A stretch of DNA of 64,000 bases from Vibrio zhugei (GTDB taxonomy: Bacteria; Pseudomonadota; Gammaproteobacteria; Enterobacterales; Vibrionaceae). How positions within the stretch are numbered: position 1 is the first letter of the stretch; each line of letters opens with the position of its first letter. The position numbers and the translations under genes are program-made. The stretch covers positions 930,001 to 994,000 of the forward strand of contig NZ_CP033077.1 in NCBI RefSeq assembly GCF_003716875.1, given 5' to 3'. Shown one piece after another: positions 52,888-61,287 of the stretch. Below the pieces are notes generated by a model. It had not been told where the DNA came from. It saw only the letters and a list, made by a program, of their open reading frames with translations, and searched no databases.

Positions 52888-53856
52888 ATGAGTATCGAAT
52901 CAGAATTGATTAACTTCACTGAAAGCTTGCCAAAGTCTTGGCAGGCCGAGTTTAGTTATGAACAGAATAAAAATTTCGATGGAACTTTAACCATTTGGCT
53001 AGGTGAACGACGTCACCAATTATTAGTGGACTTTAAGCGGGTTCATCGAAAAGAGTCTTTGCGTAATGTAAAAGCTCACATGCAGATAGATGGCGGGTAT
53101 GTTTTAGTTACTAACGCGCTAACTGATTTCCTCAAGGATGAATGTGAAAACCTTGGCCTCAACTATATTGACGAATCAGGTAATATTCGGATTGTTAATG
53201 AAGACCTTTATATCCTTATTACAAAACCTTATCAGAGCGGCCTAGTGAAAAAACATCCAGTAGCGATGACGGAAGGTATCGTGAAATGTGTATTCGCTTT
53301 GATCTGTGAACCGATATTGTTGAAATCAACCTATGAGGAAATTTCTCGGAAAGCTGGTATCTCAGTAAGCATGGCAAATAAAGCCATCAAGTTTTTGATT
53401 GAGAAAAATTACATACAAAAGGATAAATTGAAGCGTAGGTTCTTTGATGAAAATAGCCTTATGTACGACTGGTTGTTGAGCTACTATAAGCACATTGGTT
53501 CTAAGCAAGTTCCTATACCTTTTCCACCCCCTTTAGACTGGAAAGCCATCGAGTTACCGAACGGTGCGATTTGGGGTGGGGAAGCTGCAGCAGCGGAGCT
53601 AACAGACTACCTACATCCTCAAACCCTTTTTCTATATTCAAAGGATCGAGTTCATGGATATGAGTTCAATAAATCTAACCCAAAGGCTCCGAGATTGCAG
53701 GTTTGCCGACCATTCTGGGGAGATGAATTGAAGATAACAGAAAAGGGTAGAGCGATACTTACTATTGCAGAGTTACTTGCAACTCAAGACGGACGAAATA
53801 GGGAAGTTGCGGAGATGATTAATGACAAATACTTACACCTTAAAACACTCCCTTAA
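52888..53856 (+). CDS. AbiEi-family antitoxin (type IV toxin-antitoxin)
   Basis: The 322-residue protein has an N-terminal domain with LLVDFKRVHRKESLRNVKAHM and IDGGYVLVTNALTDFL, then a winged helix (SKAGISVSMANKAIKFLIEKNYI-like region, residues ~145-180) and a C-terminal region with WGGEAAAAELTDYLHPQTLFLY. This order matches AbiEi-type antitoxins that act both as repressors and as counter-agents of an NTase toxin. The downstream gene overlaps by 35 bp and encodes the expected partner. Codon use and GC content differ from the 5' half of the window, pointing to horizontal origin. Confidence 0.82.
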   Translation: MSIESELINFTESLPKSWQAEFSYEQNKNFDGTLTIWLGERRHQLLVDFKRVHRKESLRNVKAHMQIDGGYVLVTNALTDFLKDECENLGLNYIDESGNIRIVNEDLYILITKPYQSGLVKKHPVAMTEGIVKCVFALICEPILLKSTYEEISRKAGISVSMANKAIKFLIEKNYIQKDKLKRRFFDENSLMYDWLLSYYKHIGSKQVPIPFPPPLDWKAIELPNGAIWGGEAAAAELTDYLHPQTLFLYSKDRVHGYEFNKSNPKAPRLQVCRPFWGDELKITEKGRAILTIAELLATQDGRNREVAEMINDKYLHLKTLP

Positions 53857-54658
53857 CCAAGAATTCGTCAAGGCGTTAACGGAAGTAGTGAAAGCTACTA
53901 ATACTTTAGAAATCCCGTATTTCATAGCCGGTGCAACTGCTAGGGATATTGTGATGCATGGGATTTTCGGACACGCGCCTGGTCGAGCGACAGCTGATAT
54001 TGATACCGCCATTTTTGTGGACACTTGGGACCAGTTTGAAGATATTAAGGCGTCGTTAATCAGTTCAGGTTTGACAGAAACTGATTTAGTCCACCGCCTA
54101 CGTGAGCCAAAGTCGAGGTATCCAGTTGATATTTTACCTTTTGGCGCCTTGGAAGACGAAGAACGGCGTATACAGTGGCCACCCAAGCACGAAGAAACGA
54201 TGTCCGTAATTGGCTTTAAAGAGGCGTTTGAATCTTCGCTACAAGTTGAAATTGATAGTTTGACATTCAACGTCGCATCTTTACCGGGGATTGCGTTGAT
54301 GAAACTGATTGCCTGGGCCGAGCGCGGTAATGAAAATTCGAAAGACGCGAGTGATTTTCTTCTCCTACTGAACAAGTACCAATTGATCCATCAAGACCGA
54401 TTTTGGGAGGATTATGTACCGACAGATTTCGACTACGACGTCGAGCTGGTAACAGCATTCTTACTCGGGTTTGATGTGCAAGATATTTTGAAAGCTGAGT
54501 CAGAAGAGGTTCTGTTAAGTATCAAAAACGAGCATCAAGATCGGTTCCTTACAGCAATGGCCAAAGGAAATGGATCAGTCAATCTTGACGATTTAGAGAA
54601 TCAACTGAATGCATTTTGGCGCGGTGTATTTGAACCAAGACATAATCAGGATACTTGA
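53822..54658 (+). CDS. AbiEii-like nucleotidyltransferase toxin
   Basis: The 278-residue protein has a DNA polymerase-beta-like nucleotidyltransferase core: FIAGATARDIVM at residues 34-45 and the metal site ATADIDTAI with D59 and D61. LPGIALMKLIAWAERGNENSKDASDFLLLLN follows, the conserved C-terminal part of AbiEii-type toxins (K/R near the NTP site). Such toxins block growth by nucleotidyl addition to tRNA in related systems. Its last codons run into the integron-integrase remnant, so the natural C-terminus may have been altered. Confidence 0.85.
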   Translation: MTNTYTLKHSLNQEFVKALTEVVKATNTLEIPYFIAGATARDIVMHGIFGHAPGRATADIDTAIFVDTWDQFEDIKASLISSGLTETDLVHRLREPKSRYPVDILPFGALEDEERRIQWPPKHEETMSVIGFKEAFESSLQVEIDSLTFNVASLPGIALMKLIAWAERGNENSKDASDFLLLLNKYQLIHQDRFWEDYVPTDFDYDVELVTAFLLGFDVQDILKAESEEVLLSIKNEHQDRFLTAMAKGNGSVNLDDLENQLNAFWRGVFEPRHNQDT

Positions 54659-54818
54659 GGTTATTGAATCTGATGAAATAACGAATCCAATACAAGTAGG
54701 ATTTTTCCGTTTTAATGTTGTAGCCCCGTACACGCACTTGCTTCTGAGATGATTGATAAATGGATTGGAAGACATCGAGTATTCCTTGTGGATACATTGC
54801 CTTTTTACGGATAAACAT
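54645..54818 (-). pseudogene. N-terminal stub of an integron integrase (intI)
   Basis: A minus-strand frame from 54818 encodes VRVRGYNIKTEKSYLYWIRYFIRFNNLKYP. This closely fits the N-terminal SAM-like core-binding domain of IntI tyrosine recombinases, which have KTEKxYLxWIxRFIRFHxxxHP. Only ~57 residues remain; everything beyond, including the catalytic R-H-R-Y domain, is gone and replaced by the end of the AbiEii-like gene. Orientation is opposite to the cassettes that follow, as expected for an integron. Confidence 0.8.
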
Positions 54819-55101
54819 ACAGTTTATTTTATGTTTGCCAGTTGCATGCCTGTTTTTATGACTTGAGTAGTGTTTTTTGCTCGGCTTGTCATAGCAATGT
54901 CAATAAAAGTCTATTAAAATCAATTATTAACCAATTCATCAGCCAGAATAACGCGCATGCTCGAATTTGTATTTTGAGTTGCTTTGGGATAAGTCTTAAA
55001 AGTGTTTTTTAAAACAGATTGTTAGATTCGATTATTTGAGCTATGAGGCTTTGTGTAAACGCGCATTTGCACTGTTAAAATGTTAGGCCTAAAGGAGTTT
55101 T
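54819..55101. other. Probable attI/promoter region of the broken integron
   Basis: This AT-rich 283-base region lies between the intI stub and the first cassette. It ends with the recombination core GTTAGGC at 55082-55088, 13 bases before the first cassette ATG. The intI promoter and the cassette promoter (Pc) should be here, but I cannot place them with confidence. Confidence 0.65.
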
Positions 55102-55382
55102 ATGAACGCATTAGTTGTAAATTTTTTCGCAAATAGTGAATCTATTCTAGATTATGTATTAAAACCACTTGAGCATATTCGTTCTAATTGGGATGTGATT
55201 TGGGATTGCGATAAATACTTGGAGGAAGAAAACTCATTTGGTGCTGAATTGAATGCTTTAATAAATGAAATTGCAGAAACTAAAGCACCAGATAATTATC
55301 ATAAATATGAAGATAAGGTTGCGTTTTTTCAATCTAAAACTTGGGATTTTCGGCGTTTTTCAAGCTAGTTGTCACTACTTGC

Positions 55383-56399
55383 TTAATTATCAAGCAGCTT
55401 TTTTTCTGGGTTCAGATGAACCTCTCCGATCGGCTCACAGTTCCTAATTTTCCCTGACCAGCGTTCTGGTCTTTTCTGACGATGTTCTATCAACACCTTT
55501 GCCCGATGCTCCAAGATCTGTTTGTCTTTTCCACTATGGCGCTCTGACGGTGTGACAAAGTTTAAGCGGCTATGTTTGTGTTCTGTGTTATACCAGACAA
55601 CGAAGTCTGCTACCCAAGCTCGACATATGTCTAGACCACTAAAGCCTTTCGATGGCCAATTCGGCACGTATTTCAATGTGCGGAATAAGGATTCCACATA
55701 CGGATTGTCATCGCTGACTCGTGGGCGACTGTAGGATGAGATAATGCCCAGCTCTTCCATCTTGGCTTTGAACATCAATGATTTCATTGGAGCGCCATTA
55801 TCTGAATGCAAAACCAGAGACTGATTGAAGCATTGCTCTCGCATCAAGGTTCGTTGCAGTAACTGAGCGGCCAACTCTCCGCACTCTCGGTCATAGACGT
55901 CATACCCAACGATTTTTCGGCTATAAATATCTTCGATCATGTACAGATAATAATGCTGACCACGAACCCCAGACGGCATGTACGTAATATCCCAAGTGAA
56001 AACCTGATTCGGCCCTGTAGCGGTGTAACTTGTTGGTCTCGATGACTTTTTTCGACTACGTTGGCGACCTCGACGGTTAAGTTGACCTTCTGCTTTCAAA
56101 ACCCGATAAAAACTCGATTCCGATGCGATATATTCACCTTTATCCAGTAAGGTTGGGACGATTTGACTCGGTGGTAGACTCGCGTATTCAGGCGCGTTAC
56201 TGACTTCAACGATCAACTGTCTTTCTTGCTTTGAGAGCTTGTTTACTGGCTCTGGTCGTGTCGCTATCGGCCGTTGATCTTCCTGTATTTCACCGCTCTG
56301 ATACCAGCGACGGTAAGTCCGTAAATCGATCTCAGCTTCATGACAGGCACTCTCTAATCGACAGCCGTTTTGGCGAGCCTCATGGATGAGTGCAACCAA
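55383..56399 (-). CDS. IS3-family transposase OrfB
   Basis: The 338-residue frame carries the integrase-like DDE core: VFTWDITYMPSG, LVLHSDNGAPMKS and the Glu in YVESLFRTLKYVPNWP. It has no good start of its own (TTG at 56399). In the same frame, coding potential extends upstream to orfA, fitting production as an OrfAB fusion by -1 frameshifting on AAAAAAG. Confidence 0.93.
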   Translation of the reverse strand: MVALIHEARQNGCRLESACHEAEIDLRTYRRWYQSGEIQEDQRPIATRPEPVNKLSKQERQLIVEVSNAPEYASLPPSQIVPTLLDKGEYIASESSFYRVLKAEGQLNRRGRQRSRKKSSRPTSYTATGPNQVFTWDITYMPSGVRGQHYYLYMIEDIYSRKIVGYDVYDRECGELAAQLLQRTLMREQCFNQSLVLHSDNGAPMKSLMFKAKMEELGIISSYSRPRVSDDNPYVESLFRTLKYVPNWPSKGFSGLDICRAWVADFVVWYNTEHKHSRLNFVTPSERHSGKDKQILEHRAKVLIEHRQKRPERWSGKIRNCEPIGEVHLNPEKKLLDN

Positions 56400-56422
56400 G
56401 CTTTGCCTTTCATCGGTTGAGG

Positions 56423-56923
56423 TTAATCGTCCTCGGGCTCTTCCCCGTAAAAGGCTCTGAGCTTTTTTCTCAGCACCAGAAGCGCGGTGGTTTCTGCCAG
56501 CGCTTTTTCTTTGTAACGGAGTTCTTTCTTCAACTCTTTTATTTCATGTTTGTCCGCTTTTGCCTGTTTCTTGGCTTCCGCTTCTCGTTCTTTTTGAGTC
56601 ATGAAGCCGTGCATACATTCGCTGCGCCACTCTTTGAGCTGCTCAGGATAAAGCCCCTTTTCACGACAATACTGACTTAGCTCATGCTCTGTCATGGGAA
56701 AGGTTTCAGCAACCACAGCTAACTTAGTTTGCGCTGACCACTGATCGGAGGAAGTATTACTATCTGGCACAACGGCTCCTGACTGTCTTAATGCGTTACG
56801 CCAATTATACAGGGTTGCTTCACTGATGCCTTCTTCTTTTGCGACTTCCGCCACTGAGCGAGAGTATGGAGGTAATAGTTTTTTCAATATAGCGTCTTTT
56901 CTTTCCTGCGGATAACGAGACAT
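56423..56923 (-). CDS. IS3-family OrfA
   Basis: The 166-residue protein has a helix-turn-helix (SRSVAEVAKEEGISEATLYNWRNALR), a second one around EHELSQYCREKGLYPEQLKEW, and a long coiled coil (KADKHEIKELKKELRYKEKALAETTALL). It ends shortly after the slippery sequence. Confidence 0.92.
   Translation of the reverse strand: MSRYPQERKDAILKKLLPPYSRSVAEVAKEEGISEATLYNWRNALRQSGAVVPDSNTSSDQWSAQTKLAVVAETFPMTEHELSQYCREKGLYPEQLKEWRSECMHGFMTQKEREAEAKKQAKADKHEIKELKKELRYKEKALAETTALLVLRKKLRAFYGEEPEDD
56462..56468 (-). other. Slippery heptamer AAAAAAG for -1 frameshifting in IS3
   Basis: On the minus strand AAAAAAG lies in the codons for RKKL near the orfA end. Slipping back one base here continues as AQSLLRGRARGRLTSTDERQ directly into the orfB frame without a stop, giving the usual OrfAB transposase. 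Confidence 0.8.
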
Positions 56924-57216
56924 GATTTACTCTGTTACCGCCCCTAACTGGTTAAATTTTAACAGTGACAACTATCCTGCCAGAGGGGGTTTTATAAGGA
57001 AAAATGGATGCTTTTGGGAAGGTGCTCAATATAATTCAATTCTAGAACAAGGAAGCTTTGACGATCATAAACAGAAAGCTTTAGTTTTATCTGCTGCTGG
57101 TCGAATAAAAGCAGCTTTAGATAGGAAGCAATATCATCTAGACGAAATGGAAGAAAAACACAAAATGATGTTGTGTACTATTTTATCTATTATTCTTTAT
57201 CAAAGGTTTTAAATAG

Positions 57217-57308
57217 GACTAACAAGTTAATCAACAAGGACAAAATATGGCTGCCTATCTCGATGCGCTCGTATTTTAGCCAACCGCATTTAGTCTGTTA
57301 TTAAGGCG
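57217..57308 (+). other. Left part of the first cassette's attC site
   Basis: After the first cassette stop, GGACTAAC (57217-57224) begins an attC-like stretch that continues to the ATTAAGGCG target at 57300-57308. The right end, GGCG and then GTTAGCA (59994-60000), lies beyond the IS10 pair. Removing the insertion leaves an attC of about 95-100 bp. Confidence 0.62.
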
Positions 57309-58642
57309 CTGGCGGATCCCCTCATAATTCCCCCAACCCACAGGTATGCGTAAGGCGTTGATATTCGACCATTGCCCAATGATATTGGGACTCTTGTATT
57401 CGGTATCTTCGGTGGCAACGTACTTCCTTACCAAGTCTAGGAATGGAGAGCACACGGCGATGCTTGATGGTGTTGGCTTGGAAGTCATAATGCCATTTGG
57501 CTTGCATGGCGATTAAGCCATTCCACCACATGATGATTTCGGCCATCAATGCCATGAGCAACAAGATATCAATACGTTTGGTGCAACGTGTTCGGTTATG
57601 GCGAAGCGCCAACCCGTAGGCTGGACTTTTTAGATCTCGGAACGACTCTTCAATTTGCATTCTTTTGGCGTACAAACGGGTAATTTTAATGCCGTTAAGT
57701 ACATGGTTGGGGATGTTAGTGACCAGAAGCCAAGGCTCTTTCGCTCCTTTATGGAACACTTTTCCAGCCGAGTGTTTCTGACAGGTTCGACTATGCCGAT
57801 GGGCTTTTCTGCCTTTGGGATGACTCTTGTATAAGTAAGCAAAGCATTGAAGCGGTGAGCGCTTAGCCAGTTGGCTTTCTCCTAAAAACAGCGGCTTATC
57901 AGTCGCTTGAGGGTAAAAGGCTTTATTCCATTGCCAAGCGCTCTCGCCACACTTAATCGAGACTTCGCCCCGTACACGCCCAAGCCAGAACCAACCTTTG
58001 TTGGCGACTTGCCTGAACCACGTATTTCTAAAGCCAGCGTCGGAGATAATGATAGGGGTGCAACCTTGGGGGAGCAAGGATTGAAGCTTATCGAGAAAGT
58101 GCTGATGGCTCTTGGGTGAGTTGTAGTTTTTGTACTCAAATGCCTGTTCATAAAGCGTGACGGCGCGACCTTTAACGGATATCGAAGCTCGCAATGTCAT
58201 ATAGCGCAGTTGCTCACGAACATCCGACCAATCAACCAGTAGTACAGGAAAAGGATTGGCTCGGGTAATAAGGGACGCATGCCATTTATATATGGACTCT
58301 TTTTCACGATGTAGACTGCGATTACCAAGCAATCGGTCAATACGTTTGATGGCATGTTTCACCGTGGTATCAGTGTCGAGAGCTCGTCCAATTTTAGTGA
58401 GGGTGAGATCAGAGCCGCCCAGTACCGCTCTGGTTGCAAGCATAAGAGATCTAAGTCGTTTTTTGTGAATACCAGGGCATTGGTTTTCAAGAGTTTGCTG
58501 TAGAATTTGAACATCGCGCATCGTTAGGGCTCCCTATTAAATTCATTGAATCAAGTGTGTTTTTGGCGAAATTCATTAGATCAGAATGAGCGATGTGCGT
58601 CTACTCATTGTTTTATATAGAAATTATGAGGGGATTCGTAAG
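57309..58642 (-). mobile_element. IS10-like (IS4 family) element, copy 1, 1334 bp
   Basis: The left end reads CTGGCGGATCCCCTCATAAT and the right end, inverted, CTTACGAATCCCCTCATAAT, closely matching IS10 ends. The 9-bp sequence ATTAAGGCG precedes it (57300-57308). The transposase is intact. It is followed after nine bases (AATTGGGCG) by a second copy in the same orientation. Confidence 0.95.
57322..58521 (-). CDS. IS10-like transposase, copy 1
   Basis: The 399-residue protein aligns with IS10 transposase: KRIDRLLGNRSLHREKESIYKWHASL, the catalytic Asp in VLLVDWSDVREQ, the second Asp in IISDAGFRNTWF, and the YREK-type motif YAKRMQIEESFRDLKSPAYGL with the catalytic Glu. The frame is intact and identical in protein sequence to copy 2. 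Confidence 0.95.
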   Translation of the reverse strand: MRDVQILQQTLENQCPGIHKKRLRSLMLATRAVLGGSDLTLTKIGRALDTDTTVKHAIKRIDRLLGNRSLHREKESIYKWHASLITRANPFPVLLVDWSDVREQLRYMTLRASISVKGRAVTLYEQAFEYKNYNSPKSHQHFLDKLQSLLPQGCTPIIISDAGFRNTWFRQVANKGWFWLGRVRGEVSIKCGESAWQWNKAFYPQATDKPLFLGESQLAKRSPLQCFAYLYKSHPKGRKAHRHSRTCQKHSAGKVFHKGAKEPWLLVTNIPNHVLNGIKITRLYAKRMQIEESFRDLKSPAYGLALRHNRTRCTKRIDILLLMALMAEIIMWWNGLIAMQAKWHYDFQANTIKHRRVLSIPRLGKEVRCHRRYRIQESQYHWAMVEYQRLTHTCGLGEL

Positions 58643-58651
58643 AATTGGGCG
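58643..58651. other. Nine-base junction between the two IS10-like copies
   Basis: AATTGGGCG separates the right end of copy 1 from the left end of copy 2. Its length equals an IS10 target duplication but the sequence differs from the outer duplication ATTAAGGCG. Confidence 0.85.
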
Positions 58652-59985
58652 TTGGCGGATCCCCTCATAATTCCCCCAACCCACAGGTATGCGTAAGGCG
58701 TTGATATTCGACCATTGCCCAATGATATTGGGACTCTTGTATTCGGTATCTTCGGTGGCAACGTACTTCCTTACCAAGTCTAGGAATGGAGAGCACACGG
58801 CGATGCTTGATGGTGTTGGCTTGGAAGTCATAATGCCATTTGGCTTGCATGGCGATTAAGCCATTCCACCACATGATGATTTCGGCCATCAATGCCATGA
58901 GCAACAAGATATCAATACGTTTGGTGCAACGTGTTCGGTTATGGCGAAGCGCCAACCCGTAGGCTGGACTTTTTAGATCTCGGAACGACTCTTCAATTTG
59001 CATTCTTTTGGCGTACAAACGGGTAATTTTAATGCCGTTAAGTACATGGTTGGGGATGTTAGTGACCAGAAGCCAAGGCTCTTTCGCTCCTTTATGGAAC
59101 ACTTTTCCAGCCGAGTGTTTCTGACAGGTTCGACTATGCCGATGGGCTTTTCTGCCTTTGGGATGACTCTTGTATAAGTAAGCAAAGCACTGAAGCGGTG
59201 AGCGCTTAGCCAGTTGGCTTTCTCCTAAAAACAGCGGCTTATCAGTCGCTTGAGGGTAAAAGGCTTTATTCCATTGCCAAGCGCTCTCGCCACACTTAAT
59301 CGAGACTTCGCCCCGTACACGCCCAAGCCAGAACCAACCTTTGTTGGCGACTTGCCTGAACCACGTATTTCTAAAGCCAGCGTCGGAGATAATGATAGGG
59401 GTGCAACCTTGGGGGAGCAAGGATTGAAGCTTATCGAGAAAGTGCTGATGGCTCTTGGGTGAGTTGTAGTTTTTGTACTCAAATGCCTGTTCATAAAGCG
59501 TGACGGCGCGACCTTTAACGGATATCGAAGCTCGCAATGTCATATAGCGCAGTTGCTCACGAACATCCGACCAATCAACCAGTAGTACAGGAAAAGGATT
59601 GGCTCGGGTAATAAGGGACGCATGCCATTTATATATGGACTCTTTTTCACGATGTAGACTGCGATTACCAAGCAATCGGTCAATACGTTTGATGGCATGT
59701 TTCACCGTGGTATCAGTGTCGAGAGCTCGTCCAATTTTAGTGAGGGTGAGATCAGAGCCGCCCAGTACCGCTCTGGTTGCAAGCATAAGAGATCTAAGTC
59801 GTTTTTTGTGAATACCAGGGCATTGGTTTTCAAGAGTTTGCTGTAGAATTTGAACATCGCGCATCGTTAGGGCTCCCTATTAAATTCATTGAATCAAGTG
59901 TGTTTTTGGCGAAATTCATTAGATCAGAATGAGCGATGTGCGTCTACTCATTGTTTTATATAGAAATTATGAGGGGATTCGTAAG
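58652..59985 (-). mobile_element. IS10-like element, copy 2, 1334 bp
   Basis: It is the same length and orientation as copy 1 and nearly identical; I found one internal difference (GCATTGAAG in copy 1, GCACTGAAG here) and a changed first base of the left end (T for C). ATTAAGGCG follows at 59986-59994, the same nine bases that precede copy 1. Confidence 0.95.
58665..59864 (-). CDS. IS10-like transposase, copy 2
   Basis: The 399-residue protein is identical to that of copy 1, with the same DDE residues (VDWSDVREQ, ISDAGFRNT, QIEESFRDL). The single internal nucleotide difference I see is silent, in the Gln codon of LQCFAYLY. It is intact. Confidence 0.95.
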   Translation of the reverse strand: MRDVQILQQTLENQCPGIHKKRLRSLMLATRAVLGGSDLTLTKIGRALDTDTTVKHAIKRIDRLLGNRSLHREKESIYKWHASLITRANPFPVLLVDWSDVREQLRYMTLRASISVKGRAVTLYEQAFEYKNYNSPKSHQHFLDKLQSLLPQGCTPIIISDAGFRNTWFRQVANKGWFWLGRVRGEVSIKCGESAWQWNKAFYPQATDKPLFLGESQLAKRSPLQCFAYLYKSHPKGRKAHRHSRTCQKHSAGKVFHKGAKEPWLLVTNIPNHVLNGIKITRLYAKRMQIEESFRDLKSPAYGLALRHNRTRCTKRIDILLLMALMAEIIMWWNGLIAMQAKWHYDFQANTIKHRRVLSIPRLGKEVRCHRRYRIQESQYHWAMVEYQRLTHTCGLGEL

Positions 59986-59993
59986 ATTAAGGC

Positions 59994-60000
59994 GTTAGCA
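59994..60000 (+). other. Integron core site GTTAGCA
   Basis: This closes the attC of the first cassette and opens the second cassette. The next cassette's left core, TGCTAAC at 60924-60930, is its exact reverse complement, as expected for a cassette boundary. Confidence 0.68.
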
Positions 60001-60032
60001 TCATTATTACGGTAACTCCCAAAGGAGTGGTC

Positions 60033-60923
60033 ATGGTTAATTTAGATAAGGTTTACTTCAAAAGTAGAGCAGTAGGGAAATTATCATCAGAGAGTTTAAA
60101 TGAGCTCAAATCCACTCTTCGTGATATCGAAAGTGGGCGAAGCAAGCTCGAAAAGGATATAGGTTTTGCGGAAAAGCAGCTAAAACAGATGAAGTCAGAT
60201 CTTGCTTGGATTAACTGGTTTCCTTTAAAACTAGTTTTTAAAAACAAGATCCAGATAAAAAAAGATACCATTACAAACATTAGTAAAAGTTTGAAAAAGC
60301 TCGCTCACGATTATGAGAGGCATAAACTGGGACTTGAGATCTCACTCTCTGAACAGCTCGAAGCAGCTTTTGGAACTTTAGATGACAGGTTCTCAGATGT
60401 CCTTGATACACAAAAAATGTGGGATATTACAACATCACAATCAATTGATCGTGTCGCAGAAAGAACCACGGCGAACAATGTGATTGAACGTAAAGCGGTT
60501 AGTTTCAAAAGAGTACATAACAGTAAAATACAGTGTAATTACAAGGCGATTTACTTTGAAAATGCAAATGGCGGGGATTTGCAATTGTTCCCACAGTTTC
60601 TTTTTATTGAAAAAGATAATGACTTTGCTCTGATAGACTTACTTGATGTTGATATTGATTTTAACCTAACTAATTTTATAGAAACTGAAATAGTACCAAG
60701 TGATGCTGAAGTTATTGATCACACATGGGCAAAATCTAATAAAGATGGTAGTAGGGACAAACGCTTTGCTGACAACTACCAAATTCCGGTTGTTCAATAT
60801 GGAGAGCTTCATCTAAGTTCAAAGTCAGGACTTAATGAAGTGTATATGCTTAGCAATCCAGAATCGGCCTTTGGCTTCAAAAAAATGTTTGATGAATACA
60901 AAGTGATGTTGGCTAGTTCATGA
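60033..60923 (+). CDS. Second cassette gene, unknown protein with N-terminal coiled coil
   Basis: The product of about 296 residues has a long helical N-terminus (residues ~20-110: LNELKSTLRDIESGRSKLEKD, GFAEKQLKQMKSDL, KKDTITNISKSLKKLAHDYERHK). A mixed alpha/beta C-terminal half follows, with FKRVHNSKIQCNYKAIYFEN, LFIEKDNDFALIDLLDVDIDF and DNYQIPVVQYGELHLSSKSGLNEVYMLSNPESAFGFKKMF. I recognise no family; the second half may bind or sense something. AAAGGAG precedes two close ATG codons (60027 and 60033). It is flanked by integron core sites, is AT-rich, and stands alone, all typical of a mobile cassette. Confidence 0.7.
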   Translation: MVNLDKVYFKSRAVGKLSSESLNELKSTLRDIESGRSKLEKDIGFAEKQLKQMKSDLAWINWFPLKLVFKNKIQIKKDTITNISKSLKKLAHDYERHKLGLEISLSEQLEAAFGTLDDRFSDVLDTQKMWDITTSQSIDRVAERTTANNVIERKAVSFKRVHNSKIQCNYKAIYFENANGGDLQLFPQFLFIEKDNDFALIDLLDVDIDFNLTNFIETEIVPSDAEVIDHTWAKSNKDGSRDKRFADNYQIPVVQYGELHLSSKSGLNEVYMLSNPESAFGFKKMFDEYKVMLASS

Positions 60924-61275
60924 TGCTAACAAACGTGAAGGAACCAAGGTACTTTTTCTTATATGAATTAATGTTACTAAGTCATTTAAGCTAAACAGCT
61001 TTTTTCCTGAAATTCCCGTTCAGACTCAAAAACCACAATAATGCGGTTTAAGTGTCTTCCTGCTCATAGAGCCTGCCATTTTAGTGATAGCAAATCGTAC
61101 AACACAGTGGTGATATTGTATTCGGCCGTCACGGTATCGCCATATTCTAGGTTTGTTTTTATACATTTCTAATTTCATTCTGTTTTTGCTCGTTTTCCGA
61201 AGGGCGGTTGCGTAAACTCATAAAACCGACTTGGATATAACGGATAGTGTTGGTAGCTTCTATTAATAAAAAGTA
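60924..61275. other. End of the cassette region and upstream region of LysR
   Basis: It begins with the core TGCTAAC and AAACGTGAAGG, the left end of an attC whose right end I cannot find, so the array is truncated here. The right part (from ~61210) is the LysR upstream sequence that is also present at ~50090. Confidence 0.55.
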
Positions 61276-61287
61276 ATGGATGAATGT

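Larger units (their letters stand above)
55366..56974 (-). mobile_element. IS3-family insertion sequence
   Basis: Inverted ends TAGTTGTCACT (55366-55376) and AGTGACAACTA (56964-56974) frame an orfA-orfB pair. The flanking triplets (AGC and TCC) do not match, so no target duplication is seen; the true ends may lie a base or two away. Confidence 0.88.
55102..57212 (+). pseudogene. First cassette gene, unknown protein, broken by an IS3 element
   Basis: The 5' part (55102-~55365) encodes MNALVVNFFANSESILDYVLKPLEHIRSNWDVIWDCDKYLEEENSF and has an AAAGGAG site. The 3' part (~56975-57212) encodes GFIRKNGCFWEGAQYNSILEQGSFDDHKQKALVLSAAGRIKAALDRKQYHLDEM and ends KHKMMLCTILSIILYQRF. Together they would make a protein of about 160 residues without a known family. 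An IS3 element separates them, and no clean target duplication is visible, so a few codons may be lost. Confidence 0.72.
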
